DNA of 45,102 bases, taken from contig JAFAKX010000140.1 of NCBI GenBank assembly GCA_019234945.1, positions 1 to 45,102 of the forward strand. Reading direction: 5' to 3'. Under the pieces are notes generated by a model. That model did no database searches, had not been told where the DNA came from, and worked only from the letters and a program-made list of their open reading frames with translations. Shown here piece after piece: positions 40,451 through 45,102 of this stretch. Within the stretch, counting starts at the first letter, position 1, and every line of letters starts with the position of its first letter. The translations under genes were made by a program, and so were the position numbers. Source of the stretch: Silvibacterium sp. (GTDB taxonomy: Bacteria; Acidobacteriota; Terriglobia; Terriglobales; Acidobacteriaceae).

Positions 40451-41039
40451 CGGCTCGCAACGTGTTCTCTCCGAGGTCAGCCATGCGCGAGCAGAGGCAG
40501 CAGATCGACTGTAGGAGGCGGCGCGTTCTCAGCTGATACGGACCGGACAAAGAGTCCGTGTACGATACGCGTACGATAAATCCGGCATTGTGGCACTCTT
40601 GGCACTTTCATTCCCTTCATAGAATCTGCAACCTATAAAAATCCACGAAGTGTGGAAACGTTCGACTCTCGTCGCCTACATAACCTATGTATTTTCATTT
40701 ACTTGCATACGCCATCGTCAGATTTCCACCAAGTGGCTCGGTCTCTTAGAAAGATGTTATCGCTCAGCCAACAATTTCGAGGAGTGCACGAACGTTTGCG
40801 CGCATCTTCCTGTTGAAGACCAAACGGTGCTGGAAGGAAAATCGAAAGGGAGATACCGGTCCCTCCGCTGAAGGGGCATCGGAGAGGGACTGGAGGATTG
40901 CGATTCATAACAAGGTTGACCCGGTCACGCGAACTACTCCAGGAAACTCTAAATTCTCGTGCTGCATCTCGAGGGCCTTATTCAGGAGGGAAAATGGGAT
41001 GGAGCAACAGGACGATCCCAAGCGTGTCTCGGAGGCTTC
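40451..41039. other. Leader region of the PAS-GAF sigma-54 activator
   Basis: No supported gene. It contains CGGAC-AAAGA-GTCCG (around 40548), a repeated GTACGATA, a tandem TGGCACTCT/TGGCACTTT (40591-40608), and a short frame MEQQDDPKRVSEA... from 40999 that overlaps the next gene. Small frames at 40650-40871 lack support. Confidence 0.35.
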
Positions 41040-43025
41040 ATGTCGAATGAACACACTGTCCGACGAATCGTCGATGTTATACCGGGCTTGATCATTACTG
41101 CGACAGCCGAAGGTGCAACCGAATCCGTCAATCAGCAACTGCTGGAATACTTCGGCAAAACTCCTGAGGCATTGAACAATTGGGCAGTCTCGGACGCGAT
41201 TCATCCGGAGGATCGCCCGCACTCGATGGACGCCTGGAGGCACTCGCTCCAAACCGGGTATCCGTACGATGTCGAGCACCGTCTTTGCGACGTCCATGGG
41301 ACATATCGCTGGTTTCACCTACGGGGACTCCCGGCTCGGGATGCAGAAGGACGCATCATCCGCTGGAACATCTTGCTGACCGATATCGAAGACCGCAAAC
41401 AGGCAGAGGAGAAGTTGCGCCGTAACGAAACGGATTTGATGGAGGCACGGCGCCTTACACGCGAGTTGCAGTGTGAACGCGACCGTCTTCGGTTGCTGCT
41501 GGATCTAAACAATTGCGTTGCTTCTGACCTGGATCTTCGCCAGGTGTTTCGCGCGATATCGAGCGAGATTCGCCGCATATTTAAGTGTGATTTCGTCGGA
41601 CTGGCAAGTCCGGACAGAACAGGCAAACAGATGCGTCAACACATGATCGATTTTCCAGGAAGCAAGGGCTTAATGAGGGAAGGTGCGTTGTACCCAATTG
41701 AGGGTTCCTTGTCCGGAAATGTATTCCGCAGCGCCATGCCGCTCGTGCTGAACAGCCTCACGGAAGGTAATTCTATTTGGAATTCCGACCCGGCTTTCTA
41801 CAGAAGAGTCACGGAAGAGGGCCCTTTCAAGTCTGGTTGTTTCCTTCCGTTGGTCAGCGGGAACCAAGTTTTGGGTGTGCTTCAGCTAACCAGTCGAGAC
41901 GAGCACTCTTTCGCTGACCACGACATCGAATTTCTCACCCAAGTTGCAAACCAGATTGCCATTAGCCTTAAGAACGCTTTGTTGTATGAACACGTGAATA
42001 AAACCAAAGATCGCCTTCATGACGAGAATATGGCGCTGCGGGAGCAGATTGATGGGGCTTGCATGTTTGAGGAGATTGTGGGCTCTTCGCCGCAGCTGCA
42101 AGACGTACTCACGAGTGTCGTAAAAGTCAGCGCCACGGACTCCACGATCTTGATATTAGGTGAAACCGGTACCGGCAAAGAACTGATCGCGCGCGCCACC
42201 CATAAGTGTTCAAGACGATCCGGCCACGCATTTATCAGCGTAAATTGCGCTTCGATACCTCCTTCACTAATCGCTTCGGAACTTTTTGGCCATGAGAAAG
42301 GAGCATTCACTGGCGCCTTGCAGCAACGTCAGGGACGCTTTGAACAGGCACATTCAGGCACTATCTTTCTGGACGAGATCGGCGAGCTTCCCGCCGAAAC
42401 GCAGATTGCATTACTGCGAGTGCTTCAAGAGCGTCAATTTGAACGAGTGGGCGGCAACCGTGTCATTCCGACGGATGTTCGCATCATTGCCGCGACAAAT
42501 CGAGACCTGCCGGCTGCAATCGCCGCGGGCACATTCCGAGCCGACCTTTTTTACAGGTTAAACGTCTTCCCCATCGAGATGCCCTCTCTTCGCGAACGGA
42601 AGGAAGATATTCCTATGCTGATCGAGCATTTCGTCAAGCGGTTCGCCGAAAGGATGGGAAAACAAATTCGCAAGATTGACAAAAAGACGCTGGAACGGTG
42701 CCAGAACTACACTTGGCCTGGCAACATTCGGGAGTTGCAAAATATTGTCGAGCGATCTGTGATTTTATTGAGCGGCGACACCTTTTGGATAGACGAGGCG
42801 TGGCTGTCAAATCAGCAACCAACCGTACGCGATTTATCAGGTTCGTTGGCGGAGACGCTGGAGAATCAGGAAAAGAAGATCATCGAAGCGGCATTGGCTG
42901 AAAGCAACGGGAAGGTGGCAGGCCCAACTGGGGCGGCCGCCAGACTTGGAATTCCGCGCTCAACCCTGGACAGAAAGATTCTCCAGCTGAACATAAATAA
43001 ACACAGATTCATGCCCAGACCATAA
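41040..43025 (+). CDS. PAS-GAF sigma-54-dependent activator (FhlA-like architecture)
   Basis: The start is set at the ATG at 41040 with GGAGG upstream; a GTG at 40959 in the same frame lacks support. The 661-residue protein has a PAS/PAC domain (about 5-130, VVDVIPGLI-type start), a short linker helix, a GAF domain (about 155-325) and an AAA+ sigma-54 interaction domain. Walker A is GETGTGKE (374-381), GAFTGA is intact (421-426), then IFLDEIGELP, RIIAATNRDL and FRADLFYRLNVFPIEMPSLRER. A Fis-type helix-turn-helix (about 615-655) closes it. The receiver is absent, so a small ligand or redox state is the probable input. A sigma-54-like promoter lies just downstream of it. Confidence 0.94.
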   Translation: MSNEHTVRRIVDVIPGLIITATAEGATESVNQQLLEYFGKTPEALNNWAVSDAIHPEDRPHSMDAWRHSLQTGYPYDVEHRLCDVHGTYRWFHLRGLPARDAEGRIIRWNILLTDIEDRKQAEEKLRRNETDLMEARRLTRELQCERDRLRLLLDLNNCVASDLDLRQVFRAISSEIRRIFKCDFVGLASPDRTGKQMRQHMIDFPGSKGLMREGALYPIEGSLSGNVFRSAMPLVLNSLTEGNSIWNSDPAFYRRVTEEGPFKSGCFLPLVSGNQVLGVLQLTSRDEHSFADHDIEFLTQVANQIAISLKNALLYEHVNKTKDRLHDENMALREQIDGACMFEEIVGSSPQLQDVLTSVVKVSATDSTILILGETGTGKELIARATHKCSRRSGHAFISVNCASIPPSLIASELFGHEKGAFTGALQQRQGRFEQAHSGTIFLDEIGELPAETQIALLRVLQERQFERVGGNRVIPTDVRIIAATNRDLPAAIAAGTFRADLFYRLNVFPIEMPSLRERKEDIPMLIEHFVKRFAERMGKQIRKIDKKTLERCQNYTWPGNIRELQNIVERSVILLSGDTFWIDEAWLSNQQPTVRDLSGSLAETLENQEKKIIEAALAESNGKVAGPTGAAARLGIPRSTLDRKILQLNINKHRFMPRP

Positions 43026-43117
43026 CCTACAAGCCCACGCTCCCCAAGATTGGGCAATTCCCCGAATGCGGTCAGTATCGCCTTCTCGTTCGTGCCTTTC
43101 TTTCAACCAATTACAAA

Positions 43118-43133
43118 TGGTTGGCCAATTGCA
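43118..43133 (+). promoter_or_regulatory. Sigma-54-like promoter before the VOC gene
   Basis: TGG-TTG-GCCAA-TTGCA has the GG and GC dinucleotides exactly 10 bases apart (43119-43120 and 43131-43132) and a perfect TTGCA at -12; only TGG of TGGCAC matches at -24. A CAACCA-N8-TGGTTG inverted repeat (43104-43123) overlaps it. It lies about 90 bp behind the sigma-54 activator stop and 119 bp before the VOC gene. Confidence 0.38.
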
Positions 43134-43251
43134 CATGTTGGTGCGAAGAGGCAACGGTCATGAGACACCTCGTGCAGGAAGATTTTGCGGAGCGAGACCC
43201 TGCAAACCAGCAGGAGTTCCATTCAAATCGAATCTTTCGAGGAGTGAAGGC

Positions 43252-43836
43252 GTGAAAACGACACAGGTGCAAGGCGTTCACCACATCACGATCGTCGGAT
43301 CAACCAGGCAGAGTGCGGTGGATTTCTGGCAGGGCGTGCTGGGCATGCCGTTCCTCTTCGAACAGCCCAACCTTGGCGGACCTGATGAGAATCACCTGTA
43401 CTTTGACCCGGGCGATGGGCGCCTGCTCACCGTGTTCACCGACGAAACCCGGCAAGACGCCGGGCGGCATGCGCCACGGGAAATTGGTTGCGTGGAGCAT
43501 CTGGCGTTCAATGTGTCGCGGGCTACGTTCGCCCTGGCGCCGGCTCGATTGCGTGAACGCGGCATCGAGTTCATCGAGCGTGATCGCGGGTTCATGAACT
43601 CGATCTATCTGCGCGATCCGAATGGCCTCAAGGTCGAACTGGCTTGCTACAAGTTCGAGACCCCCGAGGGATTCCGCGCGGCGGATGTGCTCTCGAAAGC
43701 CCATTCACTCCGCGTCGAAAGGGGCGATCATCACATCACGGAAGAACACCTGGCCGATGCCATCGAGTTGCTGCTGGCTACCCGACGGCGTCTGCCCGTT
43801 TCTGAAACGGCGCCCGTATTGACCGACAACTTTTAA
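43252..43836 (+). CDS. VOC-family metalloenzyme (glyoxalase/ring-cleavage dioxygenase-like)
   Basis: GTG at 43252 follows AGGAG and gives 194 residues. The vicinal oxygen chelate fold is visible as two beta-alpha-beta-beta-beta units: VHHITIVGSTRQSAVDFWQGVLGMPF with a metal-type His near residue 9, LYFDPGDGRLLTVF, then VEHLAFNVS with a second His, and NSIYLRDPNGLKVELACY with a Glu ligand. A C-terminal helical tail (about 150-194) follows. Members are glyoxalases, dioxygenases or antibiotic-resistance proteins acting on a metal-bound substrate. The gene probably responds to the sigma-54 activator upstream. The following glycosyltransferase gene is 90 bp away. Confidence 0.85.
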   Translation: MKTTQVQGVHHITIVGSTRQSAVDFWQGVLGMPFLFEQPNLGGPDENHLYFDPGDGRLLTVFTDETRQDAGRHAPREIGCVEHLAFNVSRATFALAPARLRERGIEFIERDRGFMNSIYLRDPNGLKVELACYKFETPEGFRAADVLSKAHSLRVERGDHHITEEHLADAIELLLATRRRLPVSETAPVLTDNF

Positions 43837-43926
43837 CGTGACGCTTGGGAGAGGGCTAACCTGTTTGCCCTGAGACCGCGGCTGTACCGATGTCTCTAAA
43901 CCAAGGGACGTCGCAAGGGAATCACT

Positions 43927-45102
43927 ATGAAAATTGGCTTTGTAAGCCTGCCCTTTACTGGGCATTTGAACCCCATGGCCGCACTAGCACGCAAGGTGCG
44001 AACCCGCGGTCACGAAGTTGTATTTATTGGCATTCCTGACATCGAGCCCACTATTCGCGCCGCGGGCCTCACATTCATACCTTATTGCGAAAATGAATTT
44101 CCAGCTGGCTCACTGGATCAATATCTCGCACCCATCTCCAGACTGCAAGGATTGGCTGCGGTGCAGAATACGAATCTACACTTAACTCCCGGCCTCGCGA
44201 AGGCAGCGTTTGAACACCTGCCCCGGCTGATCAAAGAGATCAGTGTCGAAGCTCTGGTCGTCGATACGCTGCATCGATTTCTCGAACTCATTCCCATGAG
44301 CCTCAACATTCCTTGTGTTCATATTTGGAATACCCTTCACATCGATGGAACTGGTACGACACCTGCCTGTATTTACGATTGGCCACACGAAGACACGCCG
44401 GAGGCTCGCACCAGAAACCTTGAGGGATTGAAGAAGCTTGGCGGTATAGCATCACCGACCCTGGCCCTCGCGAAAGCATATGCCGATAAAGCTGGTTTGC
44501 AGATCGATTGGACTAATCCTGCAACCGCCGTCCCAAAGCTGGCCGTGATTACGCAAACGCCAAAGGAGTTTGACTTCCAAGGCATTCCGTGGCCTCCCCA
44601 GTTTCACTACGAACGCCCCTTTCATGAGAGCGATGGCCATGCGTCCATTCCATTCCCATGGGAGAAACTGAACGGCAAACTTCTCATCTACGCCTCTCTC
44701 GGAACCCTCGTGAACGGACTCGATCACGTCTACAAGATTATTCTCGAAGCAACCGAGAAGGTTCCCGAGGCCCAGCTTGTCCTGTCGATCGGAACGAACA
44801 TCGACCCGAGCCGTCTCGAACCGATACCGCCGGGCACAGTCATCGTACGCAGAGCACCGCAGATTGAGCTCCTCAAACGAGCGGCACTTTGCATCACGCA
44901 CGCCGGGCTAAATACTACGCTTGAGTCATTGGCGCAAGGCGTGCCGATGGTCGCGATCCCGATTGCCTTCGACCAGCCCGGCATCTCTGCCCGAATCGCT
45001 CATCACGGTGCAGGCGAATTTGTAGACCTCGACCATCTGTCCGCGGACAATCTCTTGAAGCTAATCCGAAAAGTGCTCACGAATCGCAGCTACGCCGAAC
45101 GC
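43927..45102 (+). CDS. Glycosyltransferase, UGT/macrolide-type GT1 family (truncated by window)
   Basis: The frame from the ATG at 43927 runs to the window end with 392 codons and no stop. The N terminus is typical of a GT-B sugar-nucleotide-dependent enzyme (KIGFVSLPFTGHLNPM, catalytic His13, LARKVRTRGHEVVFIG). The C-terminal half has the donor-binding region (LLIYASLGTLVNG, VRRAPQIELLKRAALCITHAGLNTTLESLAQGVPMVAIPIAFDQPGISARI). Such enzymes glycosylate small lipophilic acceptors such as macrolides, carotenoids or sterols. Little of the protein should be missing. The acceptor is unknown. Confidence 0.93.
   Translation, partial: MKIGFVSLPFTGHLNPMAALARKVRTRGHEVVFIGIPDIEPTIRAAGLTFIPYCENEFPAGSLDQYLAPISRLQGLAAVQNTNLHLTPGLAKAAFEHLPRLIKEISVEALVVDTLHRFLELIPMSLNIPCVHIWNTLHIDGTGTTPACIYDWPHEDTPEARTRNLEGLKKLGGIASPTLALAKAYADKAGLQIDWTNPATAVPKLAVITQTPKEFDFQGIPWPPQFHYERPFHESDGHASIPFPWEKLNGKLLIYASLGTLVNGLDHVYKIILEATEKVPEAQLVLSIGTNIDPSRLEPIPPGTVIVRRAPQIELLKRAALCITHAGLNTTLESLAQGVPMVAIPIAFDQPGISARIAHHGAGEFVDLDHLSADNLLKLIRKVLTNRSYAER

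Noticed and set aside
40533-40585. CGGAC/GTCCG hairpin and repeated GTACGATA as an origin or CRISPR-like repeat
   Set aside because: Only two short copies, no regular spacing, no neighbouring replication or cas genes.
40591-40615. Tandem TGGCACTCT/TGGCACTTT as a sigma-54 promoter
   Set aside because: The -24 element is good, but the -12 position reads TTCCC and lacks the GC required for the motif.

Overview
The window looks like a chromosomal segment of a soil-type Acidobacteriota (Terriglobia-like). This is an inference. It rests on two very large propeller sensor kinases, a TonB-dependent receptor with an N-terminal carboxypeptidase-regulatory-like domain, many two-component and sigma-54 regulators, a set of small stress proteins, a moderately GC-rich base composition, and no phage or plasmid backbone. 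No rRNA, tRNA or CRISPR array was recognised.

Layout. (1) 1-7100 is a loose stress island: a DUF892 ferritin-like protein, a cytoplasmic GH13 alpha-amylase, a lone receiver protein, a short metallothionein-like gene, a BON protein plus a YflT-like general stress protein in one operon, and a four-helix DUF2383-type protein. Decayed genes and an integrase tail lie among them. (2) 7330-10267 is a complete IS66-family element with an 8-bp target duplication, tnpA-tnpB-tnpC and an extra 87-aa passenger ORF. It sits about 100 bp behind a double-kinase hybrid histidine kinase (10374-13751, minus). (3) 14511-22352 holds two paralogous beta-propeller sensor kinases. They share their sensor half and flanking DNA but have unrelated kinase halves. 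The first is broken by one extra base; the second is followed by a NarL-type regulator. (4) 22433-25247 holds a small membrane protein, a sigma-54 activator without sensor domain, a DUF4136 lipoprotein-like protein and a hypothetical. (5) 25596-31425 is a complete RND tripartite efflux operon (adaptor, pump, outer-membrane channel).

(6) 31921-39262 is the most interesting part: five same-strand genes, four of them touching or overlapping. They encode a TonB-dependent receptor, a LolA-like periplasmic protein, a sugar/polyol-phosphate nucleotidyltransferase, a 789-aa fusion (LPG-synthase/flippase-like membrane domain, degenerate nucleotidyltransferase domain, CDP-alcohol phosphotransferase) and an endonuclease/exonuclease/phosphatase-family hydrolase. 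Together they suggest a pathway that makes a CDP-activated alcohol, transfers it to a lipid acceptor in the membrane, and moves or remodels the product at the cell envelope. The product is unknown.

(7) 39263-45102 holds a Cys-rich mini-ORF, a decayed metallo-beta-lactamase-fold gene, a PAS-GAF-sigma-54 activator, a VOC-family protein behind a sigma-54-like promoter motif, and a glycosyltransferase cut by the window end.
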